Source: Argonema galeatum A003/A1 | Lineage (GTDB): Bacteria > Cyanobacteriota > Cyanobacteriia > Cyanobacteriales > Aerosakkonemataceae | Reading direction: 5' to 3' | Length of the DNA stretch: 64,000 nt | NCBI RefSeq assembly: GCF_023333595.1 | Contig: NZ_JAIQZM010000013.1 | Coordinates: forward strand, 7,555 to 71,554 | Shown: in pieces, positions 1-8,453 of the stretch | Position numbering within the stretch: position 1 is the stretch's first letter | How the letters are laid out: each line of letters begins with the position of its first letter | Translations under genes and position numbers: made by a program | Notes under the pieces: generated by a model | What the model saw: the letters and a program-made list of their open reading frames with translations, nothing else | Databases searched by the model: none | Told to the model about the DNA's origin: nothing

Positions 1-190
1 CTTCCTCCGTTGCGGGGGAGAAGACAGAAGCAGAATTCCTTCTCGTCCTTCTCCTCTTCCTCCGTTGCGGGGGAGAAGACAGAAGCAGAATTCCTTCTCG
101 TCCTTCTCCTCTTCCTCCGTTGCGGGGGAGAAAGACAGAAGCAAAATTCCTTCTCGTCCTTCTCCCCTTCCTCCGTTGCGGGGGAAGGGG
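1..190. repeat. 55-bp tandem repeat array
   Basis: A 55-bp unit beginning CTTCCTCCGTTGCGGGGGAG starts at 1, 56 and 111, and a partial fourth copy starts at 167. The third unit has one extra A and a few substitutions. The array may continue to the left of the window. An open frame runs through it (10-252), but its product is only the repeat read as Ser/Phe/Leu-rich protein, so it is not called as a gene. Confidence 0.9.
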
Positions 191-271
191 TTGGGGGTTG
201 GGGGTATCATCTGGGTAAAATCCATATCTCGCTTTCGCTAGATCGCCACTAGAGCTTTACACCAATATCCA

Positions 272-1093
272 ATGACTGAAATTCCATTTGTAGTTTCCCC
301 ACAATGGCTGTCCGAACACCTCGACGATCCGCAAATTGTAATTGTCGATTGTCGCTTTTCCCTTGCAGATACAGAATTGGGACGCCTACAGTATCAGACA
401 AGTAACATTCCAGGCGCACACTATCTCGACCTCAACCGCGATCTTTCCTCGCCAGCCGCTAAACATGGCGGACGACACCCTTTGCCAAACCCAGTCGAAT
501 TAGCGCAGAAGTTAGCAGCAATTGGGATTAATTCCCAGGAAACTCTAGTTGTCGCCTACGATGATTCCCGCTTTGCCTTTGCTTCCCGTCTGTGGTGGTT
601 GCTGCGCTATCTGGGACACGACAAAGTTGCTTTGCTTGACGGTGGCTGGAAGTCATGGGTATCGGCTGGTTATTCGGTCACAGATGCGCTTCCAATACCC
701 AAACCGGGCAAATTCTTGCCAGAGGTGCGATCGCACTTTGTCATAGACATTGACACCGTAAAAGGCCGCTCTTACCTGCCAGAAGTCGTGTTAGTGGATT
801 CGCGGGAGAGCGATCGCTACCGAGGCGAACGAGAACCGATCGATCCTATTGCCGGACATATCCCCAGTGCCGTTAATTATCCCTGGCAAGATGTCACCGA
901 TGAAGTTGGCAGGGTGTTACCCGTTACAGAGCAAAAACGCCGCTGGTCAAGCTTAGAAAACGCCCAAGAGATTATAGTTTACTGCGGCTCTGGCGTTACT
1001 GCCTGCGTAAATTTATTGTCTTTAGAAATAGCTGGAATTCATACCGGAAAGCTCTATGCCGGTAGCTGGAGCGATTGGTGTTCCTATAGCTAG
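272..1093 (+). CDS. sseA: Two-domain rhodanese-family sulfurtransferase (thiosulfate / 3-mercaptopyruvate)
   Basis: The 273-residue protein moves sulfane sulfur from thiosulfate or 3-mercaptopyruvate to a thiol or cyanide acceptor, probably in the cytoplasm because no signal peptide is visible. It has the usual tandem layout: an inactive N-terminal rhodanese fold (about 5-130), a linker, and an active C-terminal fold (about 155-270). The active loop is CGSGVTA, with the catalytic cysteine at residue 238. A CGSGVTA loop is usual for the mercaptopyruvate type, but substrate choice cannot be settled from sequence alone. Length and the ATG start (MTEIPFVVSP) fit the family. A HIP1 octamer lies inside the gene near 728. 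Downstream it runs into low-complexity repeats, and the next gene is on the other strand. Confidence 0.9.
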   Translation: MTEIPFVVSPQWLSEHLDDPQIVIVDCRFSLADTELGRLQYQTSNIPGAHYLDLNRDLSSPAAKHGGRHPLPNPVELAQKLAAIGINSQETLVVAYDDSRFAFASRLWWLLRYLGHDKVALLDGGWKSWVSAGYSVTDALPIPKPGKFLPEVRSHFVIDIDTVKGRSYLPEVVLVDSRESDRYRGEREPIDPIAGHIPSAVNYPWQDVTDEVGRVLPVTEQKRRWSSLENAQEIIVYCGSGVTACVNLLSLEIAGIHTGKLYAGSWSDWCSYS

Positions 1094-1095
1094 GG

Positions 1096-1280
1096 GCTAG
1101 GGAAGAGGGGCAGAGGGGCAGAGGGGCAGAGGGGCAGAGGGGCAGAGGGGCAGAGGGGCAGAGGAGCAGAGGAGAAATTTTCTTGACCACTGACCACTGA
1201 CCAATGACAACTGACCAATGACCAATGACCAATGACCAATGACAACTGACAACTGACCACTGACCAATGACAACTGACTA
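1096..1280. repeat. Short tandem repeats: GGGGCAGA octamers then TGACCAA/TGACAAC heptamers
   Basis: About eight GGGGCAGA units (1104-1170) are followed by a run of degenerate seven-base units TGACCAA, TGACAAC and TGACCAC (1184-1280). Such short tandemly repeated repeats are common between cyanobacterial genes. The last unit, TGACTAA, contains the complement of the stop codon of the leftward gene that ends at 1278. Reading frames across this block on the minus strand are artefacts of the repeat. Confidence 0.85.
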
Positions 1281-2588
1281 ATCAAAAATTTGCCAATCCA
1301 CACTGTAAGTAACGCTGAAAAACAAGCTATCAAAATCAATGTTTGGCTCATTAGAATTGCCCAAAGTTGCGCCACCCTGGACGTTAATCTGGCTATCTCT
1401 AGATAAGCCATAAGTTAAGCGACCGAGTAAACGGTGATACCGATCTAAGCGATCGCGCTTTGTAAAATCAGAATAGCTAAATTGGTAGTCCATACCAACC
1501 TGCAAATTCGGCTGAAAATAGTAGCTCAAAGAAACCGACAAGTAATTGATAACCCGACTGCGGCTATCTGGATCGGCAAAACTCAGACGAACATCGTAGA
1601 AATAATCTAGCGCTAGCTTTCGAGTCAGCCAGTCTCGTCGCGAAAGGGTCAAATAGACGGAATGCTCGTTCAAAAAGCGATCGCCGTTACTTGCCCTAAA
1701 ATATTGTTGATTGCTCCAACCAATTTCGCCAAAAGTACGAGGCGCAATGCGCTGGCTAATACCGGCTCTGAATCTCACAAAATTATAATCGAACTGCGAT
1801 TCATTGAAGTAGCGAATTAGATAACCATCAATTGATGTGCTTAAATAAGTCCCCGGTCTCAGCTGCGGTACCGACCACAGGGTTAAGCTAGGAACAAACT
1901 GACTATCTGCGATCGGATCGACCCCGGAAAAAACATTGCTCGTGTAAAAATAGCTGATTCGAGGTACTACGTGCAATACTGGCTGAGGCTGACGTGGCGG
2001 CACTCTCCGCTCTCGCAGGCGCAGCCTTCCCAAATCCGGATCTTCCTGAGCCTCAGTCGGCTCCGACTGTTGCTGTGTCGGTGCAGGCGGGGAGTTAGGA
2101 GGCTGTCTTGGCTTTACTTGCTGACGGGGTTGTCCCGTTGGCTGCTGTACCCGATCGGAGTTATCAGCCGAGATAAAATTAGGCCATACTTCAAAAGTGG
2201 CCGGTATGTCTGGCTGCGTATCTGTATCGGATTGCTCCTTGACGATCGAGATTTCTATACTTGGCTTCCCTAAATCTGCGGCCCAAGAACTAACCCCTGG
2301 AATAATTACCGCTGGCGGCAGTTGCTTATTGAGCGTGTCATCATTAGGCGCAAGTTGCTTCACATCTGGGCTAGTGGTATCCTCTGAAGTGACAGGAGAG
2401 TGTGTCCGCAGCATGAGCGGCGTTATAGGCGTCGTCACCGATGGAGTACTTGTCTGAGCCATAGCACGCAATCCAATAGAAGACCAGACTGCACTACCAG
2501 AGACTAACAAAATCCATAAAGCGCGATTTCGCCAGCTTTCCCGCAACTTCGATCGGTCTTGCTTGCAAAGCGATATATTGCCTCTCAT
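1278..2588 (-). CDS. Predicted outer-membrane beta-barrel protein, function unknown
   Basis: The protein has a basic N-terminus and one hydrophobic segment (about residues 22-42) ending in an AMAQT-type signal-peptidase site. A Pro/Gln-rich disordered stretch follows (about 130-200). The C-terminal 230 residues show alternating polar and aromatic residues typical of transmembrane beta-strands, ending in WQIFD. I chose the ATG at 2588 because AGGG lies about eight bases upstream and the signal-like segment follows at once. An open extension to 2810 has no signal or domain character. It is divergent from a FecR-domain gene (3060), so the two may form an envelope module. No enzyme motif is visible. 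An outer-membrane porin or surface-sensor role is inference. Confidence 0.65.
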   Translation of the reverse strand: MRGNISLCKQDRSKLRESWRNRALWILLVSGSAVWSSIGLRAMAQTSTPSVTTPITPLMLRTHSPVTSEDTTSPDVKQLAPNDDTLNKQLPPAVIIPGVSSWAADLGKPSIEISIVKEQSDTDTQPDIPATFEVWPNFISADNSDRVQQPTGQPRQQVKPRQPPNSPPAPTQQQSEPTEAQEDPDLGRLRLRERRVPPRQPQPVLHVVPRISYFYTSNVFSGVDPIADSQFVPSLTLWSVPQLRPGTYLSTSIDGYLIRYFNESQFDYNFVRFRAGISQRIAPRTFGEIGWSNQQYFRASNGDRFLNEHSVYLTLSRRDWLTRKLALDYFYDVRLSFADPDSRSRVINYLSVSLSYYFQPNLQVGMDYQFSYSDFTKRDRLDRYHRLLGRLTYGLSRDSQINVQGGATLGNSNEPNIDFDSLFFSVTYSVDWQIFD

Positions 2589-2942
2589 TTCAATCCCTAA
2601 AAGGGATTCAAGGTCATTCACTGGTATCGACGAGAATTGTAACCTTAAAGTCCTAACGATTTCAGATCCAATCAGTATAAAAGTGCTAGCCTTTGGGAAG
2701 GGTTTGCTTTTGAGCGACACCGGGGCGTAGAGCGATCGCTGGCAGGAGGTGTATCGATCGAAAACCATAAGTTTAGCGTCAAGTTTTGTTACAGTACATG
2801 ATGAATGCACCGCAATCCCACCGACATAATCGCATCAAATTCACAATCAAGATCTATTTATTCAGAAATAAGCAATAAAATCATTAAAACAGTTATTTTA
2901 GCTTCTTAATTCAGGATATCTCCTTTTTACTGCTCCTTACTT

Positions 2943-2970
2943 CGCCTTATCCTCCTTATGAGATAAGGCG
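2943..2970. promoter_or_regulatory. Perfect 9-bp inverted repeat in a divergent intergenic region
   Basis: CGCCTTATC (2943-2951) and GATAAGGCG (2962-2970) form a hairpin with a ten-base loop between the divergent barrel and FecR genes. There is no T-run on either side, so it is not a typical terminator. It could be an operator or an mRNA leader hairpin of the FecR gene, which starts 90 bases downstream. Confidence 0.4.
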
Positions 2971-3059
2971 TTTCAGTGGCGATTTTGTAGCATTGAGGTC
3001 AAGGGTATGCTTTTGTCAGCTGTGGTATGGGTTAAAAATTTCTGCGTTGGGGACGATCG

Positions 3060-4568
3060 ATGTCTCACAAGTTAGTTCTGCTTCTGAGCTTAATTTTATG
3101 GAGCGTAATGACGCTGCCTCTACCCAAAGAGGTAAGTGCCGAAATGCCTTTAAATAAAGGCGTTATTCAGAGTCTACGCAACCTCGTTCGGCTAATTCCG
3201 CAAAATCAAACAGGGCGTCCTGCCCGTATATCCGATCCAATGAACCCTGGAGATTCTTTGACCACTGGGAGAGAATCTTTAGCAGAGTTGCGCTTCAACG
3301 ACGGTTCTTTGGCAAGAGTTGGCGCACAAGCGGTATTTCAATTTCTGCCAAATACACGAACCTTGAGACTGTCCAATGGCACCGCACTGCTGCTCATTCC
3401 GCCCGGACGCGGTACGACGCGAGTGCAAACCCCCAATGCCAGAGCAGGAATTCGAGGTTCAGCTTTATTCGTGCGCTACAACCCCGACACTAACACCACA
3501 GTAGTAGGAGCCCTGACAAATAGCAACATCGAAGTATTTAACCAGAATGGTTCCCAACGCGAAGGGCTGCAAGCAGGACAGCTTGCAGTAATTATTAAAG
3601 ACAGAATTGAACGTATATACGATTTTGATATCAAAACCTTTTATGAAACAAGCGACCTGGTTAAAGGACTAAACCTGACTCAGCCAGGTGATAAAGCCAA
3701 TCCAGATGCGGCTATGGCAGAAGTTCAAGCTGAAACTTCTGCGGCTGTGGCAGCACAGGCTCCAATCACCGGCGAAGGCGTGATTGAAAACCCAGCTTTT
3801 GTCCAGCTGCCAGCCGGTTCATCAGATTTGCCTGGTGGTGGGAATAGCATTGATAACCGTCCAGATACATCCTGGCCCGATCGAAATTTTCGATCGCAGG
3901 ACAGCCCAAACCCGTTAAATACCAACCCAGCTTTGCAGACTCCCCCACTAGAGGGCGGAGAGATTCTGTCAAATCCGAACAGTCCCCCACCACCAGCACC
4001 ACCCCCACCACTAGCACCACCAGCACCACCCGCGCCACCCGCGCCACCACCCGCGCCACCGGATAATCCCGCGCCACCCGCGCCAGCACCAGCACCCGCG
4101 CCAGCACCAGCACCCGCACCAGCGCCACCGGATAATCCCGCGCCACCACCCGCGCCAGCGCCACCACCAGCACCAGCGCCACCGGATAATCCCGCGCCAC
4201 CACCAGCACCAGCACCAGCGCCAGCGCCACCGGATAATCCCGCGCCAGCGCCAGCGCCAGCACCAGCGCCAGCACCAGCGCCAGCACCAGCGCCAGCGCC
4301 AGCACCAGCGCCAGCACCAGCACCAGCGCCAGCACCAGCGCCAGCACCAGCACCAGCGCCAGCACCAGCACCAGCACCAGCGCCACCGGATAATCCCGCG
4401 CCACCACCCGCGCCGCCGGATAATCCCGCGCCACCACCACCAGGTCCAGGTGGTAATGGCAATGGTAATGACCGAGGCAATAATCCACCAGGTCCAGGTG
4501 GTAATGGCAATGGTAATGACCGAGGCAATAATCCACCAGGTCCAGGTGGTAATGGCAATGGAAGGTGA
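3060..4568 (+). CDS. Secreted FecR-domain protein with long Pro/Ala-rich tail
   Basis: A signal peptide (about 1-27) is followed by a FecR-type beta-domain (about 60-160). It has the usual features: a GDSLTTG turn, an RFNDGSLARVG strand, and a VQTPNARAGIRGSALFV segment close to the FecR consensus VxTPxAxxxVRGTxF. Residues about 306-462 are almost pure Pro/Ala with six PPDNPAP inserts. The last 40 residues are Gly/Asn-rich repeats (PPGPGGNGNGNDRGNN). In cyanobacteria FecR domains occur as periplasmic signalling parts and often accompany CHASE2 proteins. A CHASE2 kinase lies convergently at 5113-7506 and an outer-membrane barrel gene is divergent. The tail could span peptidoglycan or extend from the cell, which is inference. 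Length variation is likely because the coding DNA is a simple repeat. Confidence 0.8.
   Translation: MSHKLVLLLSLILWSVMTLPLPKEVSAEMPLNKGVIQSLRNLVRLIPQNQTGRPARISDPMNPGDSLTTGRESLAELRFNDGSLARVGAQAVFQFLPNTRTLRLSNGTALLLIPPGRGTTRVQTPNARAGIRGSALFVRYNPDTNTTVVGALTNSNIEVFNQNGSQREGLQAGQLAVIIKDRIERIYDFDIKTFYETSDLVKGLNLTQPGDKANPDAAMAEVQAETSAAVAAQAPITGEGVIENPAFVQLPAGSSDLPGGGNSIDNRPDTSWPDRNFRSQDSPNPLNTNPALQTPPLEGGEILSNPNSPPPPAPPPPLAPPAPPAPPAPPPAPPDNPAPPAPAPAPAPAPAPAPAPPDNPAPPPAPAPPPAPAPPDNPAPPPAPAPAPAPPDNPAPAPAPAPAPAPAPAPAPAPAPAPAPAPAPAPAPAPAPAPAPAPAPAPPDNPAPPPAPPDNPAPPPPGPGGNGNGNDRGNNPPGPGGNGNGNDRGNNPPGPGGNGNGR
3979..4565 (+). repeat. In-gene low-complexity repeats (CCAGCACCAGCG and 48-bp GGTCCAGGTGG units)
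   Basis: A stretch of CCAGCGCCAGCACCA-type hexamer/dodecamer repeats, broken by six CCACCGGATAATCCCGCG blocks, runs to about 4435. Two and a half copies of a 48-base unit starting CCAGGTCCAGGTGGTAATGG follow. It encodes the disordered tail of the FecR protein. Long open frames on the opposite strand here (Gly/Ala- or Leu/Val-rich) are shadows. Confidence 0.9.
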
Positions 4569-4806
4569 GTGAGGTACACAGAAACCGGGTTTCTGAGGTG
4601 TAGTTCAGGCAACTGAAAACTGCTATAAATTGTGATTTTTCGTTTGTAAATTATCGCTTTCAGATGACCAATAACTAATGATGCCTAACGGCAAAAAAAC
4701 AACTGAATATAAATTTAAGTGCTGAAACGGAAGTGATATAGCTAGGGACTAAGATTGCTAGAGGCTAGGGGAAGAAGGGGCTCTTCCTCAAGGGTTTGGT
4801 GGAATT

Positions 4807-4958
4807 ATACAAAATCCGGGATAAAAACCCCCGTTATCCATAAGTTGGGTGAAGCATTGCGGTAGAAAGGCTTTGGCTCTTGGGAATACACTTATTGCCG
4901 CAATGCTTCACCCCTACACTTCACACTATAAAGGGGGTAAATAACCCGGATTTGGTAT
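4807..4958 (-). mobile_element. MITE-like element, copy A (inverted orientation)
   Basis: This 152-bp element is bounded by ATACAAAATCCGGG and CCCGGATTTGGTAT. It has an inner inverted repeat GGGTGAAGCATTGCGGTA / CCGCAATGCTTCACCC. It is nearly identical to 10681-10831 and 42746-42921 but lies in the opposite orientation. No open reading frame of its own is present, so any movement would need a transposase elsewhere. It sits between the ends of the convergent FecR and CHASE2-kinase genes. The rest of 4569-5112 holds a GAAACCGGGTTTCTG repeat (about 4580) and CTCCTCTG simple repeats. Confidence 0.8.
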
Positions 4959-5112
4959 TACTCCCTTCGGGCCAGAAGATTATCTATAATTCTTTTTTCC
5001 CCCCTGCTCCTCTGCTCCTCTACTCCTCTGCCCCTCTGCGGCCTCATAGATATTCTTTGAGCGGAAAAGGAGTAAGAACGTCCTAACTGCCGAGAAGGTT
5101 GCTATAACTACT

Positions 5113-7506
5113 CTAATTCTTGTATCCTTCGGTCTCTTCCAGAGTATCAAGGGTTTCAGATTGATCTGACCAGGCTTTTGTAGGATTGTCATATTCATCT
5201 TCAGATGTGCTATGGATAGGCTGAGGTGTCAAAGACAAAGAGTCACTATAAAATTGGGTTAACTTTAGGAGTGCTTCTCTGACTTCTGATGCGGATTGAT
5301 ATCGTTGATGAAAGTCGTATAGCACCATTTGGCTTATAATTACAGCCAGTTCAGGTCTGATTTGTGTTTTATGCTTCCAGAGGAGTTCTCCCGTTTTAAT
5401 GTCTTGCTGTAACTGATTTGGTGATAGTCCGGTCAAGGCTTTAATGGCAGTTATTCCGACTGCATAAATGTCACTATTTGGTCGTGGACGACCGGCGGAT
5501 TGTTCGGGAGGGGCATAACCTTGGGTGCCAATTCCTACTGTAAAGCGACTTTGACTGTCACTTTCAAGCAGTTGTGTGTTAATTTCTTTGACGGCACCAA
5601 AGTCAATCAGCACAAGCTTGTTGTCTGAGTCCCTTCTAATGATGTTGTTGGGTTTAATATCCCGGTGGATGACACTGTGACTGTGGACAAATTCTAATAT
5701 TTCTAATAGTTCCAGCATTATATGGATAACTTGGGCTTCGGGGAGTTGTTTGCCTAGTAGTAATTCGTGTTCTAGAGAATGGCCTGGAATAAATTCTTGG
5801 ACTATATAAAATTCGTCGCCTTCTTCAAAGTAGGCAAGAAGCTGAGGGATTTGTTTGTGTTGGCCTAGTTTTTCTAGTGCTTCTGCTTCTCGCGGAAATA
5901 AGCGTTTGGCGAGTTCTAAGTGTTTGGGATCGTTGGTGGCAGGTTTGAGATGTTTGACAACGCACAAAGGTTTGCCGGGGCGCTGGCTGTCTTGGGCTAT
6001 ATAGGTTTCGCCAAATCCTCCGGCACCCAAAACTTTGATAATTTGGTAGCGGTTACCAATTATTTTGTTGGATGTGTCTGTGTTTTGGATGGGGAGTAAG
6101 TCTTGTAGGTCGTCTTGTTGGCTGAGAATTTCTTGAACAATTGGTGAAGTTGCATAGCGCTTTAAGATCTGGCGTAGTTCTAGTTTTTTGATCTTTTGAC
6201 TGGCGGCTTCGGTTGTGAGGTAGGAGAAGCCGCCCAGGACGATCGCAACCACGGGTACTGCTGTGGGCCAAATTAGCTGACCGTAAATAAAGGTGAAGTA
6301 GCTAATGCTTCCCCAGGCTAAGGCGATTCCCATTGCCCAGCCGAAACGATTTAAGGCTCGTTTTTTTCTGCTGAGGAAAACTGCTGTGCCCAGAACTGCC
6401 GCGAAGACGAAGAGACCCCGGATCGGTGAGTTGGGAATTGCTTGTCCGATCGCTTTACCCTGCATTAAGGTGGCGATCGCATTAGCATGAATTTCAATGC
6501 CTGACATAGGCTGAGAATATATCCAGCTTTGGGAAAAGGGTGTCTTATGAAAATCGTTGAACTCGCTGGCAGTTGGCCCAATCAGCACAATTTTGTCTTT
6601 GAACTGTTCTCGAACGGTGTTCCAGTTACCAGGATCTAGCACATACCAGAAGGGAATGGCCTTAAATGTGCCAGGAGAACCGTAGAAGTAAAGATGATCT
6701 CCTTGAGGTGGCGGATAAGTTATCCTAGCTGCTTGCAGCGCTGCCTTATCAAAATCAAAGGAAAGTATTTTTACTTGCAAGGCATCAAAACCCTGGATCT
6801 GATTTTTGTATTTCTCTGCTAATAGCTTTGTGTATTCGGTGGCAAAGCGATGAATTTTGCGATCGGGCTCCAGCGGGTAATTAATCGAGCCAATGGACAT
6901 TGGTTCTGTCCACAAGCCGGAGTGAGGGGAGGCTAGCTTGGTTGACAAGCCTTGTCGCGCCTCGATATCTTCGTACCAAGCGGCTAAAGTGACACGACCT
7001 GCATAGCGCTGTAATGTCTTTCGTAACCGATCGTCGTCTGCTGCTCCATCGCGGCTATGTGTGTCAAACACAACGTCCACGGCAACAGAACGCGCCCCTG
7101 CTGCCATCAGGCGATCGATAACTTGGGCGTAAACGGCTCTTTTCCAAGGCCATCCTTTCAGCGGCTCCAAGTAAGCATATTTTTTCGGATCTGTTGGATA
7201 AATTTCTCTACCTTGGAGTAAAGAATCATCGTCGATTGCCAAGATTACGATGTCGTTTGGAGGTGCAGTTGGCCCTCGGAGTTCAAAAAACAGGGTTTGC
7301 GTGTTGTATTCTATTTTTTGAACCAGTCCCGAATTGGCAGCTGTAGCAAGTCCTGCTGCCAATGCCCAAGCCCCCATCAGGATATGGCTTAAGCTCCTCA
7401 GACGCTTATACTGGCCTGCCGATACCCTTGTTTTCGTTGTTTTGTGGGAATTCGTTGCGGCAGAAGCCTGTCGGTTCGTTGTCGGTAATGAGGGTTCTGG
7501 TGCCAT
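5113..7506 (-). CDS. CHASE2-domain serine/threonine protein kinase
   Basis: A 797-residue membrane receptor kinase. One membrane segment lies at about 40-60. An extracytoplasmic CHASE2 domain (about 65-355) follows, then three membrane segments (about 363-430). The cytoplasmic Hanks-type kinase spans about 486-750 with the glycine loop GAGGFGETY (494-502), Lys518, HRDIKPNN (His614-Asp616), DFG (635-637) and GTQGYAPPEQ. All catalytic residues are present, so it should be active. CHASE2 senses unknown stimuli, and the output phosphorylates Ser/Thr proteins. It faces a FecR-domain gene, a pairing often seen in cyanobacteria. Its ATG lies only eight bases after the T-run of an intrinsic terminator (7515-7541), with no clear ribosome-binding site between. 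Expression may therefore depend on read-through, or the upstream RNA is a separate gene. Confidence 0.9.
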   Translation of the reverse strand: MAPEPSLPTTNRQASAATNSHKTTKTRVSAGQYKRLRSLSHILMGAWALAAGLATAANSGLVQKIEYNTQTLFFELRGPTAPPNDIVILAIDDDSLLQGREIYPTDPKKYAYLEPLKGWPWKRAVYAQVIDRLMAAGARSVAVDVVFDTHSRDGAADDDRLRKTLQRYAGRVTLAAWYEDIEARQGLSTKLASPHSGLWTEPMSIGSINYPLEPDRKIHRFATEYTKLLAEKYKNQIQGFDALQVKILSFDFDKAALQAARITYPPPQGDHLYFYGSPGTFKAIPFWYVLDPGNWNTVREQFKDKIVLIGPTASEFNDFHKTPFSQSWIYSQPMSGIEIHANAIATLMQGKAIGQAIPNSPIRGLFVFAAVLGTAVFLSRKKRALNRFGWAMGIALAWGSISYFTFIYGQLIWPTAVPVVAIVLGGFSYLTTEAASQKIKKLELRQILKRYATSPIVQEILSQQDDLQDLLPIQNTDTSNKIIGNRYQIIKVLGAGGFGETYIAQDSQRPGKPLCVVKHLKPATNDPKHLELAKRLFPREAEALEKLGQHKQIPQLLAYFEEGDEFYIVQEFIPGHSLEHELLLGKQLPEAQVIHIMLELLEILEFVHSHSVIHRDIKPNNIIRRDSDNKLVLIDFGAVKEINTQLLESDSQSRFTVGIGTQGYAPPEQSAGRPRPNSDIYAVGITAIKALTGLSPNQLQQDIKTGELLWKHKTQIRPELAVIISQMVLYDFHQRYQSASEVREALLKLTQFYSDSLSLTPQPIHSTSEDEYDNPTKAWSDQSETLDTLEETEGYKN

Positions 7507-7514
7507 ATTTCACA

Positions 7515-7541
7515 AAAAAAACGCCTGCCTTGAGTAGGCGT
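7515..7541 (-). terminator. Intrinsic terminator immediately upstream of the CHASE2-kinase start
   Basis: Read on the minus strand, ACGCCT and AGGCGT (7541-7521) form a six-base GC-rich stem with a nine-base loop, followed by TTTTTTT. The position, directly before a start codon rather than after a gene, is the odd point. Confidence 0.7.
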
Positions 7542-7690
7542 GCTTTGGGCCCCAGAGAACGGACTCTGGTTTCCAAGGACACAACCGTTCTTGACTGGAG
7601 ACCCTGTATTTCGGCTGCTGTAGATGCAATGCCATTCAATTTTATACCTAAAATATTTCCCTCTGTAGGCTGCCGGTACACTGGTAACTC
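7515..7690 (-). ncRNA. Candidate structured RNA: bulged hairpin plus intrinsic terminator before the kinase gene
   Basis: On the minus strand a strong hairpin lies at 7604-7547. GGGTC, CCAG and AGAACGG pair with the contiguous CCGTTCT, CTGG and GGCCC, with only small bulges on the 5' side and a 22-base loop. An alternative fold pairs CCAGAG with CTCTGG and would break the first. Six bases later ACGCCT/AGGCGT forms a stem followed by seven T (7541-7515), an intrinsic terminator. It ends eight bases before the kinase ATG. This could be an attenuating leader or riboswitch, or an independent small RNA. I do not recognise a known family, and the 5' boundary is a guess. Confidence 0.45.
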
Positions 7691-8453
7691 GATTTAAAGA
7701 CCGTAACTATATCAACCGCATAGGCGAATCGCGATCGTGCAGCCGATTCTTGACCTGCACGCACTTTCTGTCCTAACCTGATCTAATCCCACTTTATGCG
7801 CTTGTCTATCCTGGATGTAAACCGAATTGCCGATGTTTAAGTAGTCAACAACCCATTTGAGCCATTTATGCCCTTAAAGATACCCGTGATACCAAGACTA
7901 AACACAGACCGCTCACAACGTCCGACAAGATCTACTCTCATAGCAAGTCTGTACGAGAATCTAGTAAACTGCTTTAATAAAAGCAAACATGACAAACTCT
8001 CCTTTTGACATTCCCTATCATTTAACAAAATCGATCGGTAATTTGTCATTTTTGTCAAGTTACTTCCTGGGTAAGCTGAAGCTGGCCCAGGCAGTGGTCG
8101 TTAATGCAAGCAGGATGTCGATAATGCTTTATCGAAGCTACCCTAAAGGGAGATGACACATTAAGTAAATACGTCTAAAGGAGGAAAAAGGACAAAGGTA
8201 TGGCTAACTAGCCTTAAAGTAACTTAACTTTGAAGGTACATAAAAAAAATATCGTTAGTCCACTGCCAACCCCGTCAAAGTCTAGGAGGCCAAGGAAACT
8301 CAATTAATATAGACAATTTCATCGCTTGAAGAAGTTTATCTAAAGGCTTGACAAACAAGTAAAATAAAGGTTATCGGCTTTGTTAAAGCAGAATTTGCTA
8401 TAATTGAGTATTCCAATTAAATTCTTTTCTACTACTTTTAGGTCTAAGTTTCT
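7691..8453. other. Gene-poor interval
   Basis: No convincing gene is seen over these 760 bases. A good ribosome-binding-site-like AAAGGAGG at 8177-8184 is followed by ATGGCTAACTAG at 8200, a three-codon frame only. The last 200 bases are AT-rich and probably carry the promoter of the NYN gene at 8454. Confidence 0.5.

Noticed and set aside
1-190. Possible CRISPR array
   Set aside because: The units are contiguous and nearly identical, with no unique spacers, and no cas gene is in the window.
10-252. 80-residue open frame at the left end
   Set aside because: It is the 55-bp tandem repeat read in one frame, with no independent coding signal.
2589-2810. N-terminal extension of the barrel gene
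   Set aside because: A ribosome-binding-site-like AGGG and a signal segment follow the ATG at 2588, and the extension has neither.
3725-4612. Long minus-strand frames over the FecR tail (Gly/Ala-rich and Leu/Val-rich)
   Set aside because: They arise because a GC-rich hexamer repeat is open in several frames. The plus-strand FecR gene explains the DNA.
7406-7681. 91-residue minus-strand frame before the kinase gene
   Set aside because: It overlaps the kinase start in another frame and runs through the hairpin and terminator. It has no domain character.
8200-8211. Three-codon frame after a strong AAAGGAGG
   Set aside because: ATGGCTAACTAG is too short to be a gene, and the spacing to the purine tract is poor.
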